Source: CAXRDE01 sp964229355
Lineage (GTDB): Bacteria > Cyanobacteriota > Sericytochromatia > UBA7694
Direction of reading: 5' to 3'
NCBI GenBank assembly: GCA_964229355.1
Contig: CAXRDE010000005.1
Span: 186,001 to 250,000, forward strand
DNA: 64,000 nt
Shown: piece by piece, positions 1 through 7,843 of the stretch
Layout of the letters: every line of letters begins with the position of its first letter
Position numbering within the stretch: the first letter of the stretch is position 1
Position numbers and translations under genes: made by a program
Notes under the pieces: generated by a model
Told to the model about the DNA's origin: nothing
Database searches by the model: none
The model's input: only the letters and a program-made list of their open reading frames with translations

Positions 1-1529
1 AGTACCCCCGCCTCAAGCACACCTTCAATTTTGTACCTTCCTTATTGGAGCAACTCGAAGACTATGCCGCTGGCCTGGCCACCGATGACTATCTAATCCT
101 CAGTCAAAAGCCCGTCAAAAATCTTACCGCCCAGGATAAAGCCGATATTTTGGCTTCGTTTTTTGATCTGAACTGGCAACACATGCTATTCCCCTTTAAA
201 CGCTACAAGGCCCTGGCTGCTCAGCGCGAAGAAGCGCCTGAAAGCTATCGTGAGCAAGATTTTCTGGATCTGACCACCTGGTTTAACCTGGCCTGGATTG
301 ACCCCATTCATCGCGAACAGCGGCCCACCCTGCAGGCCCTGGTGCAAAAAGGTGAGAACTTCACCGAAGCGGAGCGCGCAGAGGTCCTTCATCAGCAGCG
401 GCTGATTATTCAAGACACCCTACCAATTTACCGAAAAGCCTTACAGAATCAACACATTGAACTGACCACAACCCCTTATTACCACCCCATTTTGCCCCTG
501 TTACAAGACACCCACAACGCACGCCGCAGCAGGCCTGAATCCAGCATGCCCCAACAGCGATTGCAAGCCCCCGAAGATGTCCAGCGCCATCTTCACAAAG
601 CGAAAAACTTTCATCACAAAACCTTTGGCCAGGTCCCTCAGGGACTTTGGCCCTCAGAGCAATCCATGAGCCCGGATATCCTGAAGACGGTGGCAGAGGA
701 AGGCTTTACCTGGTTTGCGAGTAGCGAAGGGATTCTTTGGCACTCCCTGGGCATTTGGGGACAGCGGGAGCAAGGCCTACACCCCCATTGCGAGAAACTT
801 TACCGTCCCTACCGCGTTCAGGCGGGAGAACGCTGGCTGACCGTGGTCTTCCGCGACATTTATCTTTCTGACTGGTTGGGCTTTAACGCCTGGAAAGGCG
901 ACAACAAAGCACAGGCTCACATCTTTTATGAGGAGCTTAAAAAGCTACAGCGTCACTTGCAGCAAAGCCCGCAAAAACAGCCTTATTTAATCACCATTGC
1001 TTTAGATGGTGAAAACTGCTGGGAGTATTACCAGGAAGACGGCAGAATCTTTTTAGAAACCCTTTACGAACTGCTCAATGCCGACGAGAGCATTAACAGC
1101 ACCACCGTGAGTGATTATTTAAAGCAATACCCCGCACAGGACACCCTTGATCGTCTGTTTCCAGGCTCCTGGATCAACTCAGATTTTAGCACCTGGATCG
1201 GTGAGCCCACCAAGAACAAAGCCTGGGATTTGCTGATCGAAACCCGTCAGCTTCTGACACAAGCGGAACACACGCTTAGTCCCGAAGATCGCGCCGCCGC
1301 CTGGGAAATGCTGGACACCGCTGAGGGCAGCGATTGGTTTTGGTGGTTTGGCGTGGGACACAGTAGCCGCCATGACGCCCACTTTGATCTGGCGTTTCGC
1401 ACCTATCTCAAAGGGGTCTATGAGCTGCTCAAGCAAGAAGTGCCGTTGAGTTTGCGCTGCCCCTTAGAGTCTCATGAAGGCAGTGCCCATGGTTTAAGCA
1501 CCATGCAAGCCTCTCAAGAAGGTTATTAA
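1..1529 (+). CDS. Glycoside hydrolase family 57 protein, 5'-truncated by the window edge
   Basis: The 3' part of a GH57 alpha-glucan-active enzyme (COG1449 type). The frame is open from the first full codon at position 3, and the residues before the TTG at 45 (KHTFNFVPSLLEQL) already match the family, so the real start lies upstream. About 508 residues are visible. The WPSEQSMS motif (nt 648-671) should hold the catalytic region glutamate, and LDGENCWEYY (nt ~1002-1033) is the conserved downstream motif of this clade. The catalytic barrel is mostly present; the N-terminal HGHFYQPP-type metal/substrate motif would be outside the window. Family members cleave or rearrange alpha-1,4/1,6 glucans such as glycogen; the exact substrate cannot be read here. 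No signal peptide can be assessed. It ends 8 bases before a strong bidirectional terminator. Confidence 0.88.
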   Translation, partial: YPRLKHTFNFVPSLLEQLEDYAAGLATDDYLILSQKPVKNLTAQDKADILASFFDLNWQHMLFPFKRYKALAAQREEAPESYREQDFLDLTTWFNLAWIDPIHREQRPTLQALVQKGENFTEAERAEVLHQQRLIIQDTLPIYRKALQNQHIELTTTPYYHPILPLLQDTHNARRSRPESSMPQQRLQAPEDVQRHLHKAKNFHHKTFGQVPQGLWPSEQSMSPDILKTVAEEGFTWFASSEGILWHSLGIWGQREQGLHPHCEKLYRPYRVQAGERWLTVVFRDIYLSDWLGFNAWKGDNKAQAHIFYEELKKLQRHLQQSPQKQPYLITIALDGENCWEYYQEDGRIFLETLYELLNADESINSTTVSDYLKQYPAQDTLDRLFPGSWINSDFSTWIGEPTKNKAWDLLIETRQLLTQAEHTLSPEDRAAAWEMLDTAEGSDWFWWFGVGHSSRHDAHFDLAFRTYLKGVYELLKQEVPLSLRCPLESHEGSAHGLSTMQASQEGY

Positions 1530-1537
1530 GCCAAAAA

Positions 1538-1573
1538 GAAGCCCCTGCGTGAGTACAGGGGCTTCTTTTTTTC
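1538..1573. terminator. Bidirectional intrinsic terminator
   Basis: A perfect 10-bp stem (GAAGCCCCTG, 1538-1547, with CAGGGGCTTC, 1556-1565) and an 8-base loop are followed by a T-run on the plus strand. An A-run before the left arm gives a T-run on the minus strand too. It sits between the convergent GH57 gene and rpsT and should terminate both. Confidence 0.9.
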
Positions 1574-1594
1574 TAGCGAGATGAAACTTAGCGC

Positions 1595-1861
1595 TTAGTT
1601 AGCAGCGGTCGTATTCACTTTCGCCATCAAACGGCTTTTGTAACGGGCGACTGTGTTTTTGTGCAGTACGCCTTTAGACTGGGCTTTGTCTAATTGGCTG
1701 ATGGCCAATTTAGCCAGATCTTCTACATTTTCACCACCGGCTTCAGCAGCACGGAGGGTTTTTTTCATGGCGGTGCGCACGCGAGACTTAACCAGCATGT
1801 TGCGCAGGCGGTTGCGCTCAGCAACCTGGATACGTTTTTTGGCGGATTTATAATTAGCCAT
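1595..1861 (-). CDS. rpsT: 30S ribosomal protein S20
   Basis: An 88-residue, very basic protein beginning MANYKSAKKRI, the standard S20 start, with the alanine- and lysine-rich helical composition and length of the family. It binds 16S rRNA early in 30S assembly. The start is ATG at 1861, preceded on the minus strand by AGAGG about 9-13 bases upstream. The gene stands alone between the shared terminator at 1538-1573 and an A/T-rich upstream region. In cyanobacteria rpsT is commonly followed by tatD and rpoB; here it is not, and tatD lies behind rplL at 58.9 kb. Confidence 0.97.
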   Translation of the reverse strand: MANYKSAKKRIQVAERNRLRNMLVKSRVRTAMKKTLRAAEAGGENVEDLAKLAISQLDKAQSKGVLHKNTVARYKSRLMAKVNTTAAN

Positions 1862-2059
1862 TGGTTTAATAACCTCTATAATGTCTTTTGTTAGTTTGCG
1901 TAATTTAAAGTTCAGTCTTTAAAAGTTAAACGAGGATTTAGGGCGGACTAACGCAACCTTATTTTAACACAAGTCTATCACGAAGGGAAACGGATCATCA
2001 CACATCTTTTCTGGTCAGCCCCATCACTTCAACCCCTGAGCGTCTTTTGGATAAAAACA

Positions 2060-2509
2060 ATGGCCGCCATGCACATCCCCTGTCGTTACCTTCTACCCGA
2101 TAAAAACCAGTGGCCCCACCAGCTAAGCTTTCAAGAATCACCTATTCCCCTGGCTCTTTATGGACAGGCCGATCCCCCCACTTATGAAGATCTGATGTTT
2201 CTCTTTGATCAGATCACCCGACTTGCCCCCCAGAGTTTAAACCTTCACATCAAAGGTCAACGCTCAGATGATCCAGATCTCTTTTTTTACCATTACCTGT
2301 CCCGCTACCTGGACATTCCTTTCACCCTTTTTGACGTTTTTTTTCACGCCCAGCCTCCCGTATTAACCCCGGAGTCCACCCATGTTCCCGGTAACGCCAC
2401 CTCAGAAAAACCCGAAAAATTCAGACATTTTCGCCTGTATTTAGAAAAAAACCGTTCACCACCTCAAGGTCAGGTAAAGCCATGGATAAGAGAACTTTAC
2501 CTCTCCTGA
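2060..2509 (+). CDS. Hypothetical protein, 149 aa
   Basis: I do not recognise this protein. It has about 149 residues, no signal peptide and no membrane segment, and is rich in Pro, Phe, Tyr and His. The middle (LMFLFDQITRL ... LNLHIKG) looks like an ordinary alpha/beta fold, while the last 40 residues look disordered and basic. An alternative start is the ATG at 2069. No good Shine-Dalgarno precedes either. Codon use resembles the neighbouring genes and the frame is uninterrupted, so a real gene is likely. It lies between rpsT (divergent) and the tRNA pair, with no operon partner. Confidence 0.6.
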   Translation: MAAMHIPCRYLLPDKNQWPHQLSFQESPIPLALYGQADPPTYEDLMFLFDQITRLAPQSLNLHIKGQRSDDPDLFFYHYLSRYLDIPFTLFDVFFHAQPPVLTPESTHVPGNATSEKPEKFRHFRLYLEKNRSPPQGQVKPWIRELYLS

Positions 2510-2641
2510 ATTTTTTTTCGCAAGAAAAACGAAAAAAGTGCATTGTATTATGTTGCCACTCCAGGGGGGCTAAGCTATACTAAGGAATGTCTGAAGCACG
2601 CGATTCGAAACTGATTCAAAATCGTCTGTTTTAACAAGTGA

Positions 2642-2717
2642 GAGCCGTTAGCTCAGTTGGTAGAGCATCTGACTTTTAATCAGACGGTCCCGCGTTCGAG
2701 TCGCGGACGGCTCACCA
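2642..2717 (+). tRNA. tRNA-Lys (anticodon TTT), CCA encoded
   Basis: The acceptor stem is GAGCCGT (2642-2648) paired with ACGGCTC (2707-2713), discriminator A2714, and encoded CCA (2715-2717). The D arm is GCTCAGTTGGTAGAGC. The anticodon stem is TCTGA/TCAGA with loop CTTTTAA, so the anticodon is TTT (Lys). The T arm contains GTTCGAG. All elements are canonical. Only 3 bases separate it from the next tRNA, so the two are co-transcribed. Confidence 0.96.
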
Positions 2718-2720
2718 TTT

Positions 2721-2793
2721 GCCCCGTTCGTCTAGAGGCCTAGGACACCGCCCTTTCACGGCGGCGACAGGGGTTCGACTCCCCTACGGGGTA
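2721..2793 (+). tRNA. tRNA-Glu (anticodon TTC)
   Basis: The acceptor arms GCCCCGT (2721-2727) and ACGGGGT (2786-2792) pair with a G1-U72 wobble and discriminator A73. The anticodon loop CTTTCAC gives anticodon TTC (Glu), and the T loop is GTTCGAC. CCA is not encoded (the sequence continues CCT). The G1-U72/A73 end and the GAGGCCTAGGACACC D-arm region resemble cyanobacterial and plastid tRNA-Glu more than the Escherichia coli tRNA, which begins GTCCCC and has a G discriminator. This is a lineage hint. Confidence 0.95.
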
Positions 2794-2800
2794 CCTATAG

Positions 2801-2831
2801 AAAAAGCCACCTTTAACCGGGTGGCTTTTTT
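2801..2831 (+). terminator. Intrinsic terminator after the tRNA pair
   Basis: The stem GCCACC (2806-2811) pairs with GGTGGC (2820-2825) and is flanked by A5 on the left and T6 on the right. It lies 8 bases after tRNA-Glu and ends the tRNA transcript. Confidence 0.88.
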
Positions 2832-2907
2832 CATGGAAAAATTATGCAGCAAAACACGCTAAACCCAGAGAAAGCACGCCCAGAAGCCGCTTTTATTTCG
2901 TTTTTTT

Positions 2908-2916
2908 TGCTATGAT
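2908..2916 (+). promoter_or_regulatory. Extended -10 promoter of ahcY
   Basis: TGC followed by TATGAT (2911-2916) matches the extended -10 form seen repeatedly in this window. Transcription would start near 2923, giving a leader of about 25 bases with the Shine-Dalgarno AGGGAG just before the GTG start of ahcY. No clear -35 is visible. Confidence 0.55.
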
Positions 2917-2948
2917 AACTTCAAACACCTTCAGGGAGTAATCGCACT

Positions 2949-4202
2949 GTGAACGCATCAGATATCAGCAACCTTGACGCAGCACCCATGGGCCTTAAAA
3001 AAATCGCCTGGGCCCAGCAACAAATGCCCGTTTTGCGCCAGCTTCAAGAGCAAGTCAGCCAGGAGCAACCCCTGAAAGGCCTGCGGGTGGGTGCAAGTCT
3101 TCATATCACCTCTGAAACCGCTCACCTGGCACAGGTTCTCAAGGCCGCTGGCGCAGAGGTGGCGCTGTGCGCCTGCAACCCCCTGAGCACACAGGATGAA
3201 GTCGCTGCCGCCCTGGTGACCCAGGACGTTCAGGTGTTTGCTCGCCGGGGTGAAGACAATGCCACTTATTACCGTCATATTGACGCTGTCTTAGACACCG
3301 CTCCCCATATCTTGTTAGACAACGGTGCCGATTTAATCACCGAAATGCACAAACAACGCAAAGATCTGGTACCTGAAGTCATTGGCGCCACCGAAGAAAC
3401 CACCACAGGCATTGCGCGCTTAAACAGCATGGCCCGCAGCAATTTACTTCAATTTCCCGTGATTTCTGTCAACAATGCCAAAAGCAAATACCTGTTCGAC
3501 AACCGCTACGGTACTGGCCAGTCGACCTTAGATGCCATTATGCGTTCCACCAATGCACTGATGGCCGGAAAAAACATCGTGGTCGCCGGTTATGGCTGGT
3601 GTGGCAAGGGCATTGCCGCCCGGGCCCGTGGCCTGGGGGCCATTGTTACAGTTGTGGAAATTAACCCCATGCAGGCCCTCGAAGCCGCCATGGACGGATT
3701 TCACGTGACCCCCATGGAAAAGGCCGCCACCTTTGGCGAGATTTTCATTACCGCCACAGGAGACATTAACGTCATTCGGGCAGAGCACTTCGAAAAAATG
3801 AAGCCGGGTGCTGTCTTGTGCAACGCTGGCCATTTTAACTCAGAAATCGAAGTGCCCGCTTTAGAGTCTCTGGCCAAAGACAAACAAGAAATGCGCCCCT
3901 ATTTGTGGCGCTACGACCTGGGGGATAAAGACGTACTCCTGCTCGCAGAAGGCCGTCTGGTCAACCTGACCTGTGGCGAGGGGCACCCTGCCGCCGTGAT
4001 GGACATGAGCTTTGCCAACCAGGTGCTCAGCGTCTTACACCTGGCCCGCTTTCACCGCAGTCTTGGGCAACGGGTATATCCCGTACCCCAGGACATTGAT
4101 GAACGGGTGGCCCTTTTAAAACTACAGGCCATGGGTATTGAGCTCGGCAAACGCACCCAGGAACAAGAGAATTACCAGATGAGCTGGGAAAGCGGCACCT
4201 AA
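2949..4202 (+). CDS. ahcY: Adenosylhomocysteinase
   Basis: Hydrolyses S-adenosylhomocysteine to homocysteine and adenosine in the cytoplasm, regenerating the methyl cycle. At 417 residues it is the short form without the roughly 40-residue insertion of many proteobacterial enzymes. Visible family motifs are the substrate-binding HITSETAHL (52-60), NNAKSKYLFDN (175-185) and YGTGQS (187-192), and the NAD-binding GYGWCGKG (214-221) followed by an acidic residue in VTVVEINP. The start is GTG at 2949 with AGGGAG about 11 bases upstream. Adenosine made here could feed the adenosine deaminase at 55-56 kb. I looked for an SAH riboswitch in the 117-base gap upstream and could not support one. Confidence 0.97.
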   Translation: MNASDISNLDAAPMGLKKIAWAQQQMPVLRQLQEQVSQEQPLKGLRVGASLHITSETAHLAQVLKAAGAEVALCACNPLSTQDEVAAALVTQDVQVFARRGEDNATYYRHIDAVLDTAPHILLDNGADLITEMHKQRKDLVPEVIGATEETTTGIARLNSMARSNLLQFPVISVNNAKSKYLFDNRYGTGQSTLDAIMRSTNALMAGKNIVVAGYGWCGKGIAARARGLGAIVTVVEINPMQALEAAMDGFHVTPMEKAATFGEIFITATGDINVIRAEHFEKMKPGAVLCNAGHFNSEIEVPALESLAKDKQEMRPYLWRYDLGDKDVLLLAEGRLVNLTCGEGHPAAVMDMSFANQVLSVLHLARFHRSLGQRVYPVPQDIDERVALLKLQAMGIELGKRTQEQENYQMSWESGT

Positions 4203-4207
4203 ATCAT

Positions 4208-4230
4208 CAGCGCAGGCTTAACCTGCGCTG
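4208..4230. terminator. Hairpin between convergent ahcY and lptB
   Basis: A perfect 9-bp stem, CAGCGCAGG (4208-4216) with CCTGCGCTG (4222-4230) and a 5-base loop, covers the end of lptB and lies just after the ahcY stop. No T-run follows on either strand, so it may stabilise 3' ends rather than act as a classical terminator. Confidence 0.35.
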
Positions 4231-5063
4231 GTATTCTCGGTATCAAACTCTTCAAAGTTGATCTGATCCAGATTAATCACGCTTTCGTCATGACGGGATT
4301 GAATAAAATCGGCTTCGTAGGGATAACTGATTTTAGAGTGGTAACGTTGAAAACGAAAATCGCGTCCCAGATAATAACGACGAGCCAAATCATTCTCAGC
4401 GACAGCCTCGGAAGGCGCGCTTACAATCACGTTACCGCGGGTCATAATATAGGCCCAGTCCGTAATCCCCAGGGTTTCTTGCACGTTGTGGTCGGTAATT
4501 AAAATACCAATGCCCCGCTTTTGCAGATGCACAATCATTTCTTTGATCCCGGCCACCGCAATGGGGTCGATACCGCTAAAGGGCTCGTCTAATAAGAGGT
4601 ACTCGGGGTTGGTTGCCACAGCGCGGGCAATTTCCACACGGCGCCGTTCTCCCCCGGAGAGCTGATCGCCACGAGACTTTCGCACGTGGTTTAAGCGAAA
4701 CTCCTCTAAAAGATCGTCTAAACGGGTTTTTTGCTCTTTGCGAGGGACCCCCAACAATTGCCAGACCGCACGAATATTATCTTCGACACTCAACTTACGA
4801 AACACAGAAGCTTCCTGGGGCAAATAGCTAATACCCAGGCGCGCGCGTTTGTGCATGGGCAATTTTGAAATACGGCGCTGATCAAAGAACACGTCGCCTT
4901 TTTCGGGCACCACAAGCCCCACCACCATATAAAAGGTAGTGGTTTTACCTGCGCCGTTAGGGCCCAGTAAGCCCACCACTTCGCCACGTCCCACTTGCAA
5001 GTTGACGCCATTCACCACCCGGCGACGGCGATAGGTTTTTATCAAACCAGAGGTTCGGATCAT
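4218..5063 (-). CDS. lptB: LPS export ABC transporter ATP-binding protein LptB
   Basis: The ATPase that powers extraction of lipopolysaccharide from the inner membrane with LptF/LptG. In its 281 residues are Walker A GPNGAGKTT (34-42), the ABC signature LSGGE (135-139), Walker B YLLLDEP (155-161) and the switch histidine H192 in ITDHNVQETL. RRYYLGRDFRF is the typical LptB C-terminal motif. It is about 40 residues longer than usual LptB (~240 aa); the extra acidic tail is unrecognised. Its ATG overlaps the stop of the upstream ATPase gene (ATGA), so translation is coupled. Presence of lptB argues for an outer membrane with LPS-like lipid. The LptF/G partners are not in the window. Confidence 0.92.
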   Translation of the reverse strand: MIRTSGLIKTYRRRRVVNGVNLQVGRGEVVGLLGPNGAGKTTTFYMVVGLVVPEKGDVFFDQRRISKLPMHKRARLGISYLPQEASVFRKLSVEDNIRAVWQLLGVPRKEQKTRLDDLLEEFRLNHVRKSRGDQLSGGERRRVEIARAVATNPEYLLLDEPFSGIDPIAVAGIKEMIVHLQKRGIGILITDHNVQETLGITDWAYIMTRGNVIVSAPSEAVAENDLARRYYLGRDFRFQRYHSKISYPYEADFIQSRHDESVINLDQINFEEFDTENTSAG

Positions 5064-6199
5064 AGTAGTTCCTGAGCTGTACTCATCATGCGTTTTTCGC
5101 TGGTGGGGTCAAAAAGATGCACATGGGAGGTGTTAAACCAGACGGTAATTTGGGTATTGCCTTTTAAATGCATCACCTTAATCGTGTCGGCTTCTGAAAT
5201 CACGTTCTGCCCGCCGATAGTCATATGCACAAAGGTGCGAGAGCCGGAAGGCTCCACCACATCTACCATCGCATCCAGCGGCTGCCAGTTTCCTTTCTGG
5301 GCACGGGTATCTTCTTCCACCAGCGCAATAGACTCAGGACGCACGCCCAGAATCATGTCCTGGCCTTTGAAGCCATCCATCTCTTGAGCCCCGGCAGGAC
5401 GTTTTAAAGTCAACGAGAGGTTTTGCCCCGACACCTTGACCTGCTCAGCGTCTAACTCAGTGATATTCACGGGGATAAAGTTCATGGCAGGACTTCCAAT
5501 GAAGCCAGCCACAAAGAGATTGGCGGGAAACTCATAGGCCACGGCAGGGGTGGCCAATTGTTGGATAATACCGTCTTTCATGACCGCCATACGATCGCCC
5601 ATGGTCATGGCTTCTACCTGATCGTGGGTCACATAGACCGTGGTAATGCCCAGTTTTTTTTGCAAGCGTTTAATTTCCGTACGGGTTTGCATCCGCAATT
5701 TGGCATCCAGGTTAGACAGAGGCTCATCCATCAAAAAGACCTGGGCATCGCGCACAATGGCACGCCCCAGCGCCACCCGTTGCCGTTGTCCCCCCGATAA
5801 CTCTTTGGGTTTACGGTGCAAGTAAGGTTTAATATCCAGCATTTCTGCGGCTTCTTCGACTTTTTGTTTGATCTGCGCTTTGGGCATTTTGCGCAGCTTT
5901 AAACCAAAAGCAATATTATCATACACGGTCATATGTGGATACAAGGCATAGTTTTGAAACACCATGGCAATATCTCGTCCCTTGGGAGGCACATCGGTCA
6001 CATCATGATCCCCAATCAAAATTTGCCCTTCAGTGGCGGTTTCTAAACCGGCGATTAGACGTAGCGTGGTGGATTTACCGCAACCACTACCGCCCACCAG
6101 CACCAAAAACTCACCGTCTTTAATATGTAACGAGAGGTTCTTAATCACCTCTGTATTGCCAAAACGCTTAATAATATTCGTGAGTTTCACTTCGCCCAT
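5060..6199 (-). CDS. ugpC: Sugar ABC transporter ATPase, UgpC/MalK/MsmK type
   Basis: A 379-residue ATPase of the carbohydrate-uptake CUT1 family. Walker A is GGSGCGKST (36-44), the Q-loop is in VFQNYALYPHM, the signature LSGGQ is at 134-138, Walker B is VFLMDEP (154-160), and the D-loop is SNLDAK. After about residue 235 comes the regulatory OB/TOBE region (VRPESIAL). No permease or binding-protein genes lie nearby, so this may be a shared ATPase serving several sugar transporters, as MsmK does. The start ATG at 6199 has AGGATGA upstream. It overlaps lptB by 4 bases and follows mltG by 17 bases. The substrate cannot be told from sequence; the symbol is for the family. Confidence 0.88.
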   Translation of the reverse strand: MGEVKLTNIIKRFGNTEVIKNLSLHIKDGEFLVLVGGSGCGKSTTLRLIAGLETATEGQILIGDHDVTDVPPKGRDIAMVFQNYALYPHMTVYDNIAFGLKLRKMPKAQIKQKVEEAAEMLDIKPYLHRKPKELSGGQRQRVALGRAIVRDAQVFLMDEPLSNLDAKLRMQTRTEIKRLQKKLGITTVYVTHDQVEAMTMGDRMAVMKDGIIQQLATPAVAYEFPANLFVAGFIGSPAMNFIPVNITELDAEQVKVSGQNLSLTLKRPAGAQEMDGFKGQDMILGVRPESIALVEEDTRAQKGNWQPLDAMVDVVEPSGSRTFVHMTIGGQNVISEADTIKVMHLKGNTQITVWFNTSHVHLFDPTSEKRMMSTAQELL

Positions 6200-6216
6200 G
6201 GTGTGTTCATCCTTTA

Positions 6217-7233
6217 CTATTTGCCTGCATGAATCCGTCGAATCGCAGCCAGATGCTCAGGATAAGTGGCAGAAAACGTGTGGGACCCGTCTCCTCTGGC
6301 TACAAAATAGAGATAAGGGGTTTCTTTGGGGTAAAGCACCGCTTGAATCGCTGCTTTGCCTGGATTGCCAATGGGAGTTGGCATGAGCCCTTTATATCTG
6401 TAGGTATTATACGGTGAATCGATTTTTATGTCTTCTAAGGACAAACCCTTTTCATCCTGGTGCCATCCCAGCGCGTACTCGGTGGTGGGATCCGACTGTA
6501 AAGGCATGCCAATACGCAGCCGGTGCAAAAAGACCCCGGCAATAATGGGGAGCTCACGGTCTAAAAGCCCCTCCAGCTCCACCACTGAAGCCAGCTTAAT
6601 CGTATCATTCAAATTCAAAGGGTGCCCTGCAGGGCGTTGCTCCCAGAGAGGCATAACCACCTGAGCAAAGCGCTGTAATTGAGCCTCAATCAGTTCTTCT
6701 TCAGAGCCACCCAAATGATAAGTATCCGGGAACAGATACCCTTCAAGCCGCTGTTCTGCAGAGGTGCCTTTTAAAAAAGGAAAGCGCTCAAAAAGCGTGG
6801 CCTCTGGCTGATTGGCCAAATTAATGTAACGCTGTGAAGACAGATTGTATTGATCAAGATTTTTCGCCGCCTGCTCCACACGGTAGCCTTCGGGAATGGT
6901 ATAGGGAATTTGTGTGGTTTTACCCATCGCAATTTTTTCGAGGACGGCGCTGGCTGACTGTTCTTTGTCAAAGCGGTAGTAGCCGGTTTTAAGCTGATTA
7001 TGCCATTGGCGCAAACGGGCATAAAGCCGTGCGGCCTGGGCATTCCGAATAACGCCCTGGGCTTCAAGATCGGCGACCACTTGCCCCAGACCGGTGCCTG
7101 GGCGAATCAAATAAACCGCCGCTTTACTTTCCAAAGGAGGTGCCAATTGAAAGTAGAAATAGGCACCTGCTGCCCCAAGAGCCATTATGGCCAGGCCAAC
7201 AAAGAGCGCAAATGCTCGAAACAACTTGTTCAT
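6217..7233 (-). CDS. mltG: Endolytic murein transglycosylase MltG
   Basis: A 338-residue inner-membrane enzyme that cuts nascent glycan strands of peptidoglycan and so ends their elongation. An N-terminal membrane anchor (about residues 5-29) is followed by a LysM-like segment and the YceG catalytic domain. The catalytic glutamate is probably E219 in LASVVELEG. Other family motifs are EGYLFPDTYHL (164-174), SPYNTYRYKGL, PTPIGNPG and YLYFVARGDGSHTFS. It starts 6 bases after the stop of the DprA-like gene, indicating an operon. In many bacteria mltG sits beside yqgF or other division genes; that context is absent here. Confidence 0.95.
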   Translation of the reverse strand: MNKLFRAFALFVGLAIMALGAAGAYFYFQLAPPLESKAAVYLIRPGTGLGQVVADLEAQGVIRNAQAARLYARLRQWHNQLKTGYYRFDKEQSASAVLEKIAMGKTTQIPYTIPEGYRVEQAAKNLDQYNLSSQRYINLANQPEATLFERFPFLKGTSAEQRLEGYLFPDTYHLGGSEEELIEAQLQRFAQVVMPLWEQRPAGHPLNLNDTIKLASVVELEGLLDRELPIIAGVFLHRLRIGMPLQSDPTTEYALGWHQDEKGLSLEDIKIDSPYNTYRYKGLMPTPIGNPGKAAIQAVLYPKETPYLYFVARGDGSHTFSATYPEHLAAIRRIHAGK

Positions 7234-7239
7234 AAGGGT

Positions 7240-7749
7240 TTAGTCGAGATAAAAAGCAGTAACCATTTTATTCTGTTCATGGGCGTATTGAATGGTTTGC
7301 TTAAGGGTTAAACTGGTGTGATACAAAAAAGCCACCAGTTGCTGACATTGACCGATAATTTCAGAATAACAGAGTTCAGACGCCTGAGATAGGGTCATAT
7401 TTACCCGTTCAGGGTGTTCATGCACGGTTTTTAAGGTCACCAATTGCTCGCGACTCTCATCGGGTTGCTCTTCAATGGTTTGGGGCAAAATAACGGTTAA
7501 GCGATCCGGATTTGCACGTTGTACACCTTTGATCACTGCAAAGTTTGTTCCGGGTGCACCACTGGTAATAATCTGGTGTCCTTCTAAAGCCAGCGCGTAA
7601 GCCAGGGTTTCAATAAACTGTTGGTGCGCAAAGGAGACGTGGCGACTGCCAATCAGTGCAATTTTTTTGGTGCCCTGTCCCTGAATAAGCTGAAGTTCTT
7701 CTAAATAGGTGTCTACTTTGTTTTCTGTGAGAGTCTTAGAGTCAGACAT
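7240..7749 (-). CDS. Short DprA-like (SLOG-fold) protein
   Basis: A 169-residue protein with a Rossmann-like core: KIALIGSRHVS near residue 30, then GHQIITSGAPGTNFAVIKG, which resembles the GSR and SGGARGID-type nucleotide/ssDNA-binding segment of DprA. It lacks the N-terminal SAM-like and C-terminal winged-helix parts of full DprA (over 280 aa). Similar short proteins labelled DNA recombination-mediator protein A occur in cyanobacteria. A role with single-stranded DNA or a nucleotide ligand is possible; which one is not determined. The start is ATG at 7749 with GGAAAG upstream, and a TGC-TACAAT promoter lies at 7789-7797. It is first gene of a minus-strand group with mltG, ugpC and lptB. Confidence 0.7.
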   Translation of the reverse strand: MSDSKTLTENKVDTYLEELQLIQGQGTKKIALIGSRHVSFAHQQFIETLAYALALEGHQIITSGAPGTNFAVIKGVQRANPDRLTVILPQTIEEQPDESREQLVTLKTVHEHPERVNMTLSQASELCYSEIIGQCQQLVAFLYHTSLTLKQTIQYAHEQNKMVTAFYLD

Positions 7750-7788
7750 TTGCTACTTTCCGCCGTCATTCTTGAATATTTGGACTCA

Positions 7789-7797
7789 ATTGTAGCA
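7789..7797 (-). promoter_or_regulatory. Extended -10 promoter of the DprA-like/mltG/lptB group
   Basis: On the minus strand TGC is followed by TACAAT (7794 down to 7789). The start point would be near 7782 with a 33-base leader containing GGAAAG before the ATG at 7749. It faces away from the plus-strand promoter at 7829-7837. Confidence 0.6.
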
Positions 7798-7828
7798 CAC
7801 TGCCTTACTGAGGCATCAGCCTTTCTAG

Positions 7829-7837
7829 TGCTATAAT
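7829..7837 (+). promoter_or_regulatory. Extended -10 promoter, predicted leaderless start at 7844
   Basis: TGC plus a consensus TATAAT (7832-7837). The ATG at 7844 is 7 bases after the last base of the hexamer, which is where transcription should begin. There is no room for a ribosome binding site. Confidence 0.7.
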
Positions 7838-7843
7838 AAGCCC

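Noticed and set aside
2832..2948. SAH riboswitch before ahcY
   Set aside because: The gap is A/T-rich with a promoter close to the start, which leaves only a ~25-base leader; no pseudoknot-like pairing was seen.
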